Of a stretch of DNA of 64,000 nucleotides, positions 49,560-61,724 are shown piece by piece. Both the position numbers and the translations under genes were made by a program. How positions within the stretch are numbered: position 1 is the first letter of the stretch; every line of letters begins with the position of its first letter. The stretch is from Kuschelorhynchus macadamiae. Taxonomy: Eukaryota > Arthropoda > Insecta > Coleoptera > Curculionidae. The notes below the pieces were generated by a model. The model ran no database searches. It had not been told where the DNA came from and saw nothing but the letters and a program-made list of their open reading frames with translations. Where the stretch lies: NCBI GenBank assembly GCA_030620095.1, contig JAUTXW010002493.1, positions 124,001-188,000 on the forward strand, written 5' to 3'.

Positions 49560-51525
49560 GAGGGGAACCATTTAAGTCTAACTGCTCATTTTATTAGCCG
49601 TATGCAAAATTTTATATTCATTTTTAAATGTTTGATTTGCTTCTATCAAATGTTTAGCGTAATTGGAGTCTGTTTTTTCTTTATTATATGAGGATTTGTG
49701 TTCTTTTATACGTTAGAGATCTACCCGTTTGGCCAATGTAAACTTTATCACAGGAACCACATTCTAATTCGAATACCCCTGATTTTTTAGATTTATCAGA
49801 CTTGGATTTATTATTTTTAATATATTTCCCTAATATATTATTGGTACAGAAGGCAACTTTATAATCTGCTCTCATGAGATGTTTACTGATTTTAGAGCTA
49901 ATTTTGCCTGTATATGTTATTGCATTAAATTTGGCTATAACTTTTAAATTATTTGGATAGATTAAATTGATTGCTTTTTTATATTGTTATTATTTACTAT
50001 TTTGTCCACTATATTAGGACTATAGCCATTGTTAATGGCAATCTGCTTTATAATATTCGATTCTTTATTATAGTTATCTGATTGAAAGCTGCCATTTTAT
50101 GTGCAAAAGGATGATTTGATGTTTTATGTATTGTTATATCTGTGTAAGATGGTTTATGATAAATTTGAAAATCGTGTTTATTGTTATTGTTCATAATTGT
50201 TAAATCCAAAAATTTATTGTCTTATTTTGTTCCACTTCTAACGTAAATTTAATATTTTTATGTAAATTATTAATAAACCCTAAAAATATCCTTAGTTGTC
50301 TCTATGTTCACGTGAAACACGCTAGTATGTCGTCTACATATCTATACCAATAAATGAGCTTGTTTCTTAACGGGTGATTATACATTAATTGTTCAATATT
50401 ATCTAGAAAATATTTCTGCTAGTATAGGACTCAAACGATTACCCATTATTAAACCTTCTTTACTTACATGCACGGAGCCATTGAATTCAAAGTAATTTTG
50501 ATCTACACACACTGTTAACAAATCCAATATATCGTTCTTAATAATATGATTAACTTTATTTTTGATTAATAAATTATAGACTAAGTTAATAGCTTCAATA
50601 GGGGGGACACTGGGAAATAAGTTTTGGACATCTAAAGAGATTAATATGGCATTATTTGGGATTGTGACATCTTTTATATTGTTAATTAATTCTAAACTAT
50701 TTTTAATACTAAATTTTGGTTTAAAATTACAAAATTTACTAATAATGTCTATTAATTTATTAAAAATCGTGTGAGCTGGAGCTGTCACATAGAACACTAG
50801 CGGTCTAATGGGCATATTGCCTTTATGCAGTTTAATAAATGAATATAGCTTAGGTACTTGTGGATTCATTATCGTTAATTTATATTTAGTTTTATCATCA
50901 AATAAGCTACTATCTTTAATTACATTTTTTATAATTTTTTGATACATTTCTGTCGGATCTTTATCAATCTTTTGAAATTTATCCGGATTCAGAAATTCTG
51001 AAGTTTTTTGAATATAATCTTCTTTTTTTATTGCAATAATTGTTTTTCCTTTATCCGCCCTAGTGAATACAATATTATCTTGTGTCATTTTACTGTTAAT
51101 ACTTTTAACTAAACTATAATTGTTTGATAATCGCTCATTAGACAAATCCCAAGGTATTGAAGTAATTGATTGAGCTAATATATGTTTATAGTTGTCATTA
51201 CCTATTTTATTTACTGCTATTTCACATTCAACTCCTAACATCTCTCTAAATTTAATGTTATCTTTAACCTGAAGGTGGAAATTAAACCACTTTTCTAATA
51301 GTTTAATTTCTGAGCCTGTAAAATCTGTATCTGTGAGATCATAAAAGCGTTTAAAAAATACATGATTTGAAAGTGGGTTATGATTGTTGATTTTATTTGC
51401 AGTTTTATTGTAAATTAATCTATCTAATTTATCCTTTTGACTTACGTATTTCTTATGGAATATATTTTCAACTTGGCATCTAGTTTCACTATCAAAACAA
51501 TCCTGATTTTTAAAATTAGTCTAGT
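49560..51525 (-). pseudogene. Penelope-like element: RT and GIY-YIG, broken
   Basis: Minus strand from 51525: 'NFKNQDCFDSETRCQVEN', 'LIYNKTANKINNHNPLSN', 'GVECEIAVNKIGNDNYKHIL', 'DNIVFTRADKGKTIIAIKK', 'LYSFIKLHKGNMPIRPLV', 'ILISLDVQNLFPSVPP' and 'SKEGLIMGNRLSPILAEIF', the Penelope RT motifs. A one-base insertion at about 50405 shifts the frame before the catalytic 'WYRYVDDILACF' (about 50335). The nuclease follows near 49780: 'FELECGSCDKVYIGQTGRS', then frameshifted 'DSNYAKHLIEANQTFK'. The copy is inactive but nearly full in domain content. Its 3' end abuts the 201-bp (TA)n. Confidence 0.88.
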
Positions 51526-51921
51526 TGTTTATTTAGTTTAACTTAATGGCTTTTCATTTATTTTTAATTGACTTCATTATTACTTGTGGCATGATTAGAT
51601 TTATTATTATAATTATTGTTCTTGTGTTAAATGTTTTCTTTTTGACTTGTAAAAATGTTATTTCTTTTATACGTAGTTTGATTTAATTCATTTTATGTAG
51701 TTTTAAGTCGTTTAACTTACACTACTAGTGAAACATTAGTTACATATGCATATATTTGTCTTTTAACTTAAAAATTGTATATTTGGTAATTAGTTTTTAT
51801 AAGCTAAATATAGATTCAATTATAAAGCATTTGTTGTAATATCACCAATAATTAATTTGAACTTTCACAGGGTACACCAAAATCATTAATTAGGAAAGTT
51901 AAATGGTGTGTTTTTTTACAG

Positions 51922-52115
51922 TAAAATTAAAAGGGAACGTAGCCTGTGAAATGGGCATGAATGAACTATTGATAACTGAACTAGTAGTAGACGATATATT
52001 CATCGATTTACAAGCCGCAGAGGTAGCTGCTTTACTGTCTTCGCTGGTATTCAGAGTGAATCTACGAGGTGATTCCAAGGAGTATGAGGAGGAACTGACT
52101 CCCAAATTGAAAGAA
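51922..52115 (+). CDS. tst: twister/SKI2 exon: DSHCT core
   Basis: Acceptor TTTTTTTACAG, donor GAA|GTAAGG, phase 1 in and 0 out. The first codon (Val) is split with the previous exon. It encodes 'VKLKGNVACEMGMNELLITE', 'LVVDDIFIDLQAAEVAALLS' and 'SLVFRVN', the hallmark 'V.LKGRVAC....ELL.TEL.....F..L...E.AALLS..VF' of SKI2/MTR4 DSHCT domains. Confidence 0.95.
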
Positions 52116-52379
52116 GTAAGGGTTCTTTATTAAACATGTTTTAAGTATTATTTTTGCTGTTCTGTACCCGTGGCGTGATCGACCCTGTCAAAAGCCTTTA
52201 AAAGGGTGTTTTCTGTAGAGGGTTCAAATTATTATTTCTAGTTAAAATAGCCTTTAATAGACGGTTATCCAGAAGTATAAAATTCATATTTCTTTAATGA
52301 GTAAGTTATGGCGAAAACACTTATACAGATAAGTTAATGTAGGTTTAAATACTACTATTGCATGCACTTAAAGGGCAGC

Positions 52380-52727
52380 CATGATGATTTTTTTAAACCA
52401 CACGGCAAATTTCCCGTAAACGAAACGACGGGCGAGAGAGAGCGAGTGTTCAGTCTGACAGCGTATTTAACACTGAAGGTGAAGCACCTTTTCCGCAGAG
52501 GCAGAGCCAGACAATATCGAGGGGGGTGAGGGCCGCTACGCCAATGCATAATATGTAAGTAAGCCAGGTCAGCGCTACGAAGGGTAAATAGACGTATTAG
52601 TGTAAATGGAATAAAAAAAAGTTTTAAATAGTATTCAGTTAGGTTTTAAATCCAACAGAAAGTAAATGGGTGGAATAGTCTGTATCTTTGACAATAAAGC
52701 ATATATTGATTTGATTTGATTTAGTCC
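52380..52727 (+). repeat. LINE 3' tail with (TTGAT)n end
   Basis: A locally GC-richer block (around 52400-52560) ends in AATAAAGCATATATTGATTTGATTTGATTT, the short tandem tail typical of some LINE 3' ends. No open frame is left. Confidence 0.4.
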
Positions 52728-52739
52728 GGGTGTTTTAAA

Positions 52740-53417
52740 TAAATTGAAGTTTAGTTGAAGTAATTTTCATGTTGGAAAAATATTTTTTGGACACCAGTCA
52801 ACAGACATGTCTTTCTGTAACACACTCGACATAATTCTCTCATTCATCAAAAAGTTTGTAGTAGTAGATTACTGATCAATCCTTACTCTTAAAAACAAAA
52901 GTAAGGCTTTTAGCTGTTAACAATTCAGGCTTGCTATATAAGAAATTAAAGAAATTCACTTGTTTCTATGTCTGCCATTTTTATATATAGGCACTATAAC
53001 TGAGATTTTTCCAAAAGTTCGGGATTTTTTGACGCAAAGTGATTAGTTAAAAGTCATCCTCAAAGATATAGTGCGTGACATGAAAGAAAACCGGGCGGTC
53101 CTTAAAATAAAGGTTCATAGTTTTAAGCAAGCGGAAAAGTAAAATTTGTGTACGCAAATAAGTTTTCTTATTTTATTTGTTGTAATAGTTTGCCGCTTCA
53201 CCTATAAAGTGCGCCAGCTAAGCGGTACGGAAAATTAATCGAGGATTTAGTAAATTTCACATTGGTTCACTTGTAATTGGGATGTGCCTAGAGTCTCCAT
53301 GCACTTGCCGCTAGAAGGTTCCAGCTATTTCCAGTGGCGCCTATACATTTCGAGCATTTGTTTTCATTTCTATGTAAATGCGTTGCGTTGAATTTAAATT
53401 ATTATTTCGAAGTAATC
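52740..53417. other. Intron sequence, no gene seen
   Basis: No coding or repeat boundary recognised; probably the 5' flank or UTR of the following transposon. Confidence 0.4.
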
Positions 53418-54735
53418 ATGGCGAGCAAAAGAGGAAAAACAATTCGAAGCGTTGCACGTGAAGTTATTGCGAACGTTATAGAGGTCTGTACTAGAGAAGC
53501 TGAAAATAATAGTTTGACTAATCCAATTCAAAATCGAACAGAACGCGCTGCATTTTACACTGGTGTTTCGTAAGAAAAATTTAAAGAGAACATAATGATC
53601 GCTCATGTTCTACTTCACGTTTAAAATCTCCTAGTAAAAAAAGACCCCGATTAACATACAAAGATAAAATTGACGATGGTGATTTTCAAGTAATTCGAGG
53701 AACAATAGAGGATTTTTATATAAACTTGAAGAAGGTTCCGACCTGCAAACCCCAACTGTAAAGAACAAAACAGATTTTCCGTACGGGTACAAAACCTTAA
53801 ATCGGCTTTTGCGATCAAATGGTTTTGTTTGGCGCAAGTGCCAAAATAAACGAAAGTTGCTCATTGAGAGACCAAATATTTTTCACTGGCGGGTGAAATA
53901 TCTATCGACTGTAAGGCAATATAGGCAAGAAGGAAGTAATATTGTGTATCTAAACGAAACCTGGGTGGATAATGATATGACAGTGAACAAATGCTGGCAA
54001 AGTGGAAGTGTTACAGGTGTCGTTCAGGGAATCCGCTCTAGTAGTCGCTTTATTATAGTTCATGCTGGTTCAGAAGCCGGATTTGTTCCAGGTGCTGCTT
54101 TAGTTTTTCGCTCGGGACTAGCAACTGGAGACTATCATGGATAGATGAATAGAGATAATTTTGAAAAGTGGTTGCTCGAGAAGCTTCTGCCTAACATTCC
54201 TCCCAAATCAGTCGTGGTACTGGATAATGCGTCTTATCATTGTCACGTAGAAGATCAAGTGCCAACTAAATACTCTACAAAAGCTCATATGACTTAAATC
54301 GAACAATCTTGTATGTGATCCAACATGGAGAAAATATCAATTATATGAAGTAATATCAGCCAACAAGCCTAGAGAAAAAAAGTATAAAATTGACGGTCTT
54401 TTACGTAAACTCGGTCATACACCTTTAAGGCTGCCTCCATACATGGGCGACCTCAACTCTATTGAACTTGCATGGGCAGGAGTAAAAAAATATATTCGAG
54501 AGCACAACACCGGTGAACTTTCAATTAAAAATTTAAATAAAATAATATTAGAAGCGATTGACTCAATATCGAATGAAAATTGGAAATCGTATGTTAAACA
54601 TGTTCGTTCTATTGAAGATAAATACTGGGATCTTCAAGTAGTGACGACGAAACCTCATCATTTTCAGAGGAAGACAACGATTTAGAAGGAATCGAACCAT
54701 TAGAATCACAGCCGTCAACCTCAAAAATGGCTTAG
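53418..54735 (+). pseudogene. DDE_3-type transposase (family B relative), broken
   Basis: ATG 53418 begins 'MASKRGKTIRSVAREVIANV'. After frameshifts near 53570 and 53735: 'RPRLTYKDKIDDGDFQ', 'YGYKTLNRLLRSNGFVWRK', first acidic motif 'IVYLNETWVDND' (Asp replaced by Asn), 'RFIIVHAGSEAGFVPGAALV', a TAG at 54142, second Asp in 'SVVVLDNASYHC', a stop near 54296, and 'LPPYMGDLNSIELAWAGVKK' with the third catalytic Glu. Similar in plan to the family B transposases at 12024 and 44912, but clearly a different family. TIRs were not identified. Confidence 0.82.
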
Positions 54736-54821
54736 TTTTTTTTTCATAATATATTTTGTAAAATTGTTCATAAAGTAACTGTCAATAAACTCCTTCAAAA
54801 TAATTAATTTTCTGTTCAGTA

Positions 54822-55660
54822 CCGGGTGTCAAAAAATATCTAATATTGCAATTAATATTTGAAAAACTACAGAACTCATATTTTTCCAAAATTAATTATT
54901 TTAAAAATTTTAACTTATGCAGTTCGACTTTGGGCTATTCGGGTATGCCAAAAGTGACCGTGTGTATCCGTCTGTCATATTACTTTGTACAGGGGGCGTC
55001 ATTGTGAAGTACTATACAGGGCGTTTCCTAATTGCGTGCTAATGTTAAAGGGAAGTGATTCTTGGACCTTTTTAAGAAAAAAATTTTTAATATGAACCTG
55101 AAAGTCTTAACTTTGGAGATACAGGGTTTTAAAATTTTTTTTAATCCTAATTCTGATGCTATTATAGATAAATAACTGTGTGAAATTTGATACACATCTT
55201 TTATGCATTAAAGGGCATTTTTTATTAACAATCAATTTTTGAAATTTCTACCATTGGCGTGCATTTGTAAATGGGGTAAATCCGTATGCTCCTTAATGCA
55301 TAGAAGACGTGTATCAAATTTCATGCAGTTATCTACAATAGCATCAGAATTGCAATGAAAAAAAAAGTTTTCTTTTTAAACTTTACCATCCTGTATCTGA
55401 AAAGTTAAGACTTAGGACATAAAAACATCCCTTTAACATCAGCACGCAATTAGGAAACGCCCTGTATATTACTTCACAATGACGGCCCCTGTATAAAGTA
55501 ATATGACAAACGGAGACAGACGGCCACTTTTGGCATACCCGAGCAGCCCAAAGTCGGACTGCATAAATTAAAATTTTGATAAATCTCGTTCACTGGATCT
55601 GATGCTGGCTGCCCTTGTAAAATCTGGACTCGTAAATCGTGTATCACTATACTGGGTGGT
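54822..55660. mobile_element. Foldback (MITE-like) palindrome
   Basis: Arms at about 54905-55225 and 55265-55585 are inverted copies over ~320 bp. Examples are 'gcagttcgactttgggct', 'acagggcgtttcctaattgcg' and 'atagcatcagaattg'-type blocks. The loop is only ~40 bp. A TACCGGGTGTC-like end is at 54821. No coding content. Confidence 0.75.
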
Positions 55661-56243
55661 CCAATAATAGTGGACGTAGGCAGTAGCCCGGTAACCGTAA
55701 ATGACAGAACTCAAGAAAAAGATATTTATAGGTAAATCGATCAAGAAAAATCAAAATTAAATTATTTTAAAATTCGAAAGTTCGCCGTTTTTGCAACACA
55801 AAAGAGATATAGAAGTGCGGTACACGAAAGAAAACAGACAAATATAGACAAAGGGTCATTAAGCATAGTTACACTTTTTAATTATCTGAAGTGCGTATAG
55901 TCAAAAAGGAGTGCCATATTATTTAAAGAACGACGGGACACCACTGGTTTAAAGAGATTTCTTGGCCGACCTTCCTAAACCTATTGACTCCGCCCGGTTT
56001 TCTTTCGTGTCCCTCAATTTATGTAAATAAAAAGAGCAAATAAGCAAAAGTTTAAGAAAATAGAACAATTCTATTATCGCTAGTATCTGCGGTGATGGCA
56101 ATCTCAACAATTTTAAGAAATGAGTATATTTGAAATTTTTAATGTGAGGTAAAGTCGAACTAGACACTTATACAGAGAAACGTATAAAACAATATACTTT
56201 AATTAAAACTGCTAATAACTACTATAAAATTATTATATTTTAG
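55661..56243. other. Intron; possible transposon end at its left
   Basis: Begins near TACTGGGTGGTCCAATAATAG (55650), which resembles a Tc1/mariner end. No partner end was found. The rest is non-coding intron. Confidence 0.4.
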
Positions 56244-56378
56244 GGTATTCAGGTAATAAGAGCAGTTCATCAAAAGATCGCCAACATGGAGTTGGCGTTG
56301 GGCATCCAGACCGATGAATTTCAAAATGACCTTAACTTTGGACTGGTACACGTGGTGTATAAATGGGCAAATGCAGAG
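56244..56378 (+). CDS. tst: twister/SKI2 exon: DSHCT, penultimate part
   Basis: Acceptor ATATTTTAG, donor GAG|GTAAAT, phase 0 at both ends, 45 codons. It encodes 'GIQVIRAVHQKIANMELALG', 'TDEFQNDLNFGLVHVVYKWA' and 'NAE'. This matches SKI2 'I..I..VA..IG......G......F...LNFGL.EVVYEWA.G'. The expected last residues ('PF..I..LTD..EG.IVR..QRL...' type) are not found to the right within the window. Confidence 0.93.
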
Positions 56379-57041
56379 GTAAATACTTTAATAATGTAAA
56401 CATTTTAGGGACTACAATCACACAGGATCGTTTCCTGACAGTAAAAACATCTTTGATGCCAGCGTTTTTGTTGTTAGGTAGCTCAGTAATATTTTTGTTA
56501 AAATCTGACAGTAAGGAAGGTATTGGTTCCAAGGTTAATGACATCCACGCTGTCTGTGTTTTTAGAATTATCCAATGACGTCAAAAAGAAATAAACCCCG
56601 TATTTCATTTATAAAAATAAAGTAAATAGAATCAAACATCAATTTGTTGTTGTGTATGAGTGGAAAAAAGACGGACTGATCGCATAAAAAATAGTTTGCG
56701 GTGAAAATTGCAACGCTGTCAGATATCTTCGCGAGGCTTACCAGTGGCGTAGCTATTTTTGAGATAATGTATTATTTGCTATATTTTCTTGAGCCCAAAT
56801 ATTAGTATGGTGGATACGACAGTTTTCTTTTGTTCTAAGATGAACAGGAACGACTTCACATTGCAAAAGTGAGAGTTTTAATAATAACTTGAAAACAATG
56901 AATTTAGATATTATGTCGTGGAAAAGTCTGCACTAAATGGGAAACTTTTTTATTATCAATTTTTCGAAAAATTTTCTTCTTGATAAAACTTGTGTGTTTG
57001 TCGAAAAAATAGTTTTCACAATATTCAACTTTAAGTCAGAT

Positions 57042-57497
57042 ATACAGGGCATCGAAAAAATATGAAAAAGTGTATTTCAAAATTTAAAATTTTTGTGGCT
57101 GCCGCGGCCGTAAAAAATCGTAAATAAAGGTTTAGTATTAGTTATGTCATATTAGTAATAGCTAAGGAAAGATTTAAATAGAAAATTTTTTTTTTTCTGT
57201 TTGACCTTAAATATTTCCATAACTATAATATAAAAAATTTTACTCAGTTTATATATACGATTTTTTATGGCCCTTAAAACTACCGTCAGAAAAATTTTAT
57301 TTTTTTGAAATTGTTAGTGAAATCCACTTTTTTGAACATCCTGATCTAAAGTTTATTACTATCAAAAATATTTTTTTGAACCACCAATTTTTATCAAGAG
57401 GTCAATAATAAAAAAAGTAAATAAATGCATTAAAATGCAAGATGTTTAAAAATAAAATCATCGAAACTTTTTGGTCATTCTGAAGCATCCTGTATAA
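57042..57497. mobile_element. Short non-autonomous element (MITE-like)
   Basis: Bounded by TACAGGGCATCGAAAAAAT and ATTCTGAAGCATCCTGTA, imperfect inverted termini next to TA. It is 456 bp, AT-rich, without coding content. Confidence 0.45.
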
Positions 57498-57825
57498 TAT
57501 TTTACACTATATTTGAAATTTAATTTTTTTTTATAAAAATTTAAATAACAAGATTGAAAGTGGTGCTGCACTTTATAAATTTTCACCCGGACACGTGGTT
57601 TATAAAAATAAAACTAAGTTTATAAGTTTGGTATAATTTATTTATAAACAGTTTGATATAATAACAAACAACTATTATTATCGACAAAACAAAAGTAACA
57701 GCATATTAATTTAATATTTCATTATTTATATAACAATTAAACTCGTCTATTACATATTTAATGATTCAGTGACAATTTTCAAAATCGGAAATTTGGAGGA
57801 AATTTTATATAGCTTTATATATATG

Positions 57826-57831
<6 letters not shown>

Positions 57832-57903
<72 letters not shown>
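57832..57903. repeat. (TA)n microsatellite, 72 bp
   Basis: Perfect TA array. Confidence 0.98.
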
Positions 57904-57904
<1 letters not shown>

Positions 57905-60490
57905 CACTTTAGGTTAGCAAGAAGCTGATTTAGTATAATTGAATCAATAATTATCTGTGACAAAAGACCAGGCACGTAGTCTAGGGAGGGTCCGCCCCCC
58001 CCCCCCCGCACGAGACCCTAAAAATATTTAGGAGTTTTTACATAATTTAACGTACGAAAGTAGAATTCTAATAACTGCTGATTAGCAGTTCCGTATTGGC
58101 TCTGCTTACTACAGCTATTTTTTAACTCGAACCTCAGGAAAATTAGGGAGCAGCCATATTATGAAAAACAATATCTTACCGTATTTATCCCTCAATTTAC
58201 CCCCTTTTTCCACCACCATCCACCTTCCCCGCTATACATTTCACTTATTGACAATATAAATATTTTGTGCCAAGATGTTTAATATTTTTAACATTCATTA
58301 TAATATATAAAAACAGATTCTCCCTAGTTTGGATAATGTACCTCAGGATGGTATTTATTTACTTTTTTGATTACTTATTTTTAAAAACCAAATTTTTAGG
58401 CAATAAATTAAAGCATTTCGAGATCATTAAAGAAAATCTATAGTAAATGAAAAATTGAAAAGTACCGCTATTGCGCTATTTTCATTTTTTGTATATGCTT
58501 GCTATATGAGAACTCCGACACTACCCTAAATATTCCTTGAAAATTTCATCCAAAATGCAAACCATCCTGGAGTAATTAATGATAACACAAAATAGTGAGT
58601 CTTACAGCTTACTCAATTAAAATTTAGTACCTATGCTTTACCAAATAGTATTTTTTATGTTGTTTATTAACCCCTCAAAAAAGGTGGTTTGATAAATTTT
58701 AGAGGAATATTTGAGACTTTTCACAAATATATAAATTAGCGAAACACTGTACTCCGTTTATCATCAGTGTCTTCGACTTTATAGATAAGTTGAAGTTATA
58801 AAAAATTAATTTAAGCCCAACGGAAATGTGCAATACAAAAACAATACTTCATTTGCAAATATAAGAACGCTATTAGACGGTGATTTTACTCTTCAACTAC
58901 AGCACTGGTATGACATAACCTTACTTACCTTCGAAAACAAACTTCTGGGTTTAAATCGTTTCTTTTTCTGCAAATAAAGCAAGTTCGCACCATTTTCTTA
59001 AAGTTTTTTAAACAGATTCTTGAAAATAGCCACACAAAACACTTGGATTTCTGAAAAACAATTATTTCACCAACTAGAACAATTACAACGCCGCGCATCA
59101 AATAGGTCGAAATCATGAATGACTACGACCGTTTTCGGCGTTTTCCGAATGATCCCGAAAGAAATCTGTAGTATACTCCAAAAAGGTAGAATTCCGACGT
59201 TGCCGATTATTCTGGGCTTTATTTCTTGACATAAGGAATAATAATTACACAAGATTTAAATTACATTTAAAACAGATTCGGTTTGAGTTATTTATAATAA
59301 GCTACTTAATTATCAGGTCTAAAATATTCTATATGGAAATTGATACTCAGAATCTCTGGAATTCCTTGTTTATTTAGGTAATAGTATAAAGGATGATATC
59401 CGTTATAATCTGGCCACAGTAACGGTTTGGCAAACCAGGGTTAATGTTGGATTCCTCCAAAATGTAAACAACTGGGTCTATGTTATTTCCATGTCGTTGG
59501 AATTATCCGACATCGACTGTCGATAATGAGTGCCTTTGTTGAGATTTCCACTTTCTTTGCACGCCGATCGACTCCGTGTATGCCGCTTATGTTTCTTCAC
59601 CAAACTGTTACATTTGTCGAATTGAGAGGCTGTAAGGCCAGAACAACCTTTTTGGTACCACTTGTAATAACTACAGCACTTAAGAGCTGGTCTACATTTT
59701 ACGACTACAATTAATAGAAATTGTTTGATCGGCGATCATTCGAATAAATCACTAAAATCCAAATACATATTTCGACGAACATTTACAGATGTAAGTAAGA
59801 TTATTTTTAACTCAAAATTAATATTTTCAGCAGATTTCCGGGTAAAACGCATTTTTTCACTGACGAAAGTAAATATAAATAAACAGCGTACATAACTCCA
59901 AAACTTATACCTTAAAAGCTGGTTCTCCACCAATCAGACGGTCCAACAAAACAGCTGACTGCTGTCAATATGGCTGCCGTAAGACAAACATTGTCTTCTT
60001 CCGTGATAATTTAAAAGCAAATTTTAAGGATTTTTTTATATATTTAGTGCATTTTTTTGTACTGGACCATTTTTTATAATTGTGTGTTTGCTTTAAACCT
60101 AGTTATGACAAGTGAATACTTTTTGAAGCTTCGAAGTGAGAACGCCGAAGTCGCCGAACGGTGCAGACAAAATATTTTTATAATTAAAAATTAAATCCTT
60201 TTGTAGTGTACATCCAAAAGGCAAACTTCATCCCTTTCTAATCACACTGCACAATTCACAATGTTCTATAATGTCATAATTTTCGGGAAACAAATTTTTT
60301 ACTTCGCGGTCGAACACAGCTTTGCCTCGGTGAATTTCCTCACCAGGGATGCCATGTTCTATACGATGTTGTTTTGTTTAGAAAAAATTATTAACATCAT
60401 GTCCTGTAGCTGAATTTAATTTTGAAATTTTACTTAATCCGGACCTGCGGTCCACGTCAAAGTCTGAGTCTCCATCGCAAATGGAGCCGA
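57904..60490. other. Non-coding stretch, no gene seen
   Basis: No convincing exon of twister or any other gene. It contains a run of 13 C at 57995-58007 next to 'ggcacgtagtctagggaggg', and a less AT-rich patch at 59940-60180. Short ORFs here have no recognisable similarity. Confidence 0.4.
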
Positions 60491-60492
60491 GG

Positions 60493-60951
60493 TCAACATT
60501 TCTGATTCTGACTCTGTCGAAGAGGGGATAAATTAAGATTAATTAAAGACATTGGAGACTGAAGGTCTCTTGCTGGTTTACGTAATTCCAAAGAACTGTC
60601 ATTAAATAAACTTCGCAGAGATTCGCGCTGACGGTTAGCATTATCGAGCAACATATCATCATAAGATTTTTCTAGGGTTTCTTTTTCATAATTAATATGT
60701 TTAATTTTGGGGATTAATTTATTATTGATAGGTGAAGTGAACATTGGATGTTCTCTTTCTTGGGGTACCTCCATGGAGAGGTCTTCCATGTTAGTAGCTC
60801 CGGAGAAGGTATCGTACATATAGGTTTTATAGGATTTGTCGTGGTTATTGTAATGTCCAGGGGCTTTCTTTGACAAGCTTGTCAGGCACCCACTACTCAC
60901 CCGAGGAACATTAGGATGGTCTTTATGGTAGGTTTTTCGTCCACTAATCTT
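60493..60951 (-). other. Unidentified ORF downstream of the hammerhead
   Basis: Open frame on the minus strand starting just after the ribozyme-bearing terminal repeat: 'KISGRKTYHKDHPNVPRVSS', 'SKKAPGHYNNHDKSYKTYM', 'EREHPMFTSPINNKLIP' and 'DDMLLDNANRQRESL'. There is no ATG near the beginning of the frame, but a strong donor (GGGTGAGT at about 60896) lies in it. By position it would be the 5' coding or leader part of a second, truncated tandem Penelope copy. I do not recognise the sequence itself. Confidence 0.35.
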
Positions 60952-61004
60952 AATCTTTGAAATGAAACAATAACAGCTTCCTTGGACAATAGAGTTGAAC
61001 GTTT

Positions 61005-61062
61005 ATTACTAAGCCAACGTTTCGGCACCAATTTGTGCCATCATCAGGGCTAAAACACAAAG
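61005..61062 (-). ncRNA. Hammerhead ribozyme (Penelope terminal repeat type)
   Basis: On the minus strand: TTTTAGCC, the core CTGATGA (61047-61041), helix II GGCAC-AAATTG-GTGCC, GAAAC (61023-61019), then GTT and GGCTTAGT. Helix I pairs AGCC with GGCT and continues with interruptions. Helix III is minimal (AC/GT). This order (helix I, CUGAUGA, helix II, GAAA, GUH, helix I) is the type I hammerhead with a very short helix III that is known from Penelope-like elements, where it may act as a dimer. It sits at the junction between a Penelope body and a following partial copy. Confidence 0.85.
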
Positions 61063-61241
61063 GAACGCTCTAAATCTAATTATATACTTAAAGCAAAAGG
61101 TAGGTGAACTGAAGCACATACATATGCATATTGCATATACATACACATACATACATATAGGCATACACACATACACACAACATGTTCACATCTACGCAGA
61201 TTAAAAACAGAAAAAGGAAAAAAAAACAACACTTAGAGAGA

Positions 61242-61724
61242 TATAAGAGATAAAACCAACTCATCTGAGGTCACTTGGGAGTTTGCTTAATTAGTTTAAT
61301 TGTTAATTTACTCTAACTTGGTACCTGGATAAACAATGAATTAGGTTTTTTTCAATACTTGTTGTAATTTCTTGAATTTGACTCACCTAGTAAATTCTAA
61401 TTACTTATGTAGTCTAAATAGACATACATATTGTTGTTACTTCACAAACACAAAATAAAACAACGAACGAGCAGAGGAATTTTATGCCGCTGAGAAGAAT
61501 AAAGGTTTTAAACTATATGATCAAAAATATGTATTTGCAAATGTGTGGTGTGTAGTACTTATGTATAGGTGGAAGTGGAGAGGAAGCAGGCGTCGATCGA
61601 TATATAGATGCACAGTGGATACCGGGGGAGGCGCAAAAATTAGCTTAGATGTTTTATGATATTGTGGTAAACTATATTGAGATTTTGAACATCTGTATTT
61701 AGATTGACAGTATTCTCAGTTTTT
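61242..61724 (-). repeat. Inverted repeat arm: Penelope 3' end
   Basis: Last codons and 3' UTR of the minus-strand Penelope copy. The same sequence occurs in + orientation at 63487-63967 with few differences. Confidence 0.93.

Noticed and set aside
53640..53740. Introns to rescue the transposase at 53418-54735
   Set aside because: The breaks fit simple indels. Stops at 54142 and ~54296 and the Asp-to-Asn change show decay, not splicing.
59056..59160. Short ORF starting ATGAATGACTACGACCG as a host gene start
   Set aside because: It stops after about 18 codons, with no splice site or similarity to support it.
59940..60180. Less AT-rich patch as a promoter/CpG region of a gene
   Set aside because: No TATA, initiator, splice donor or open frame could be linked to it.
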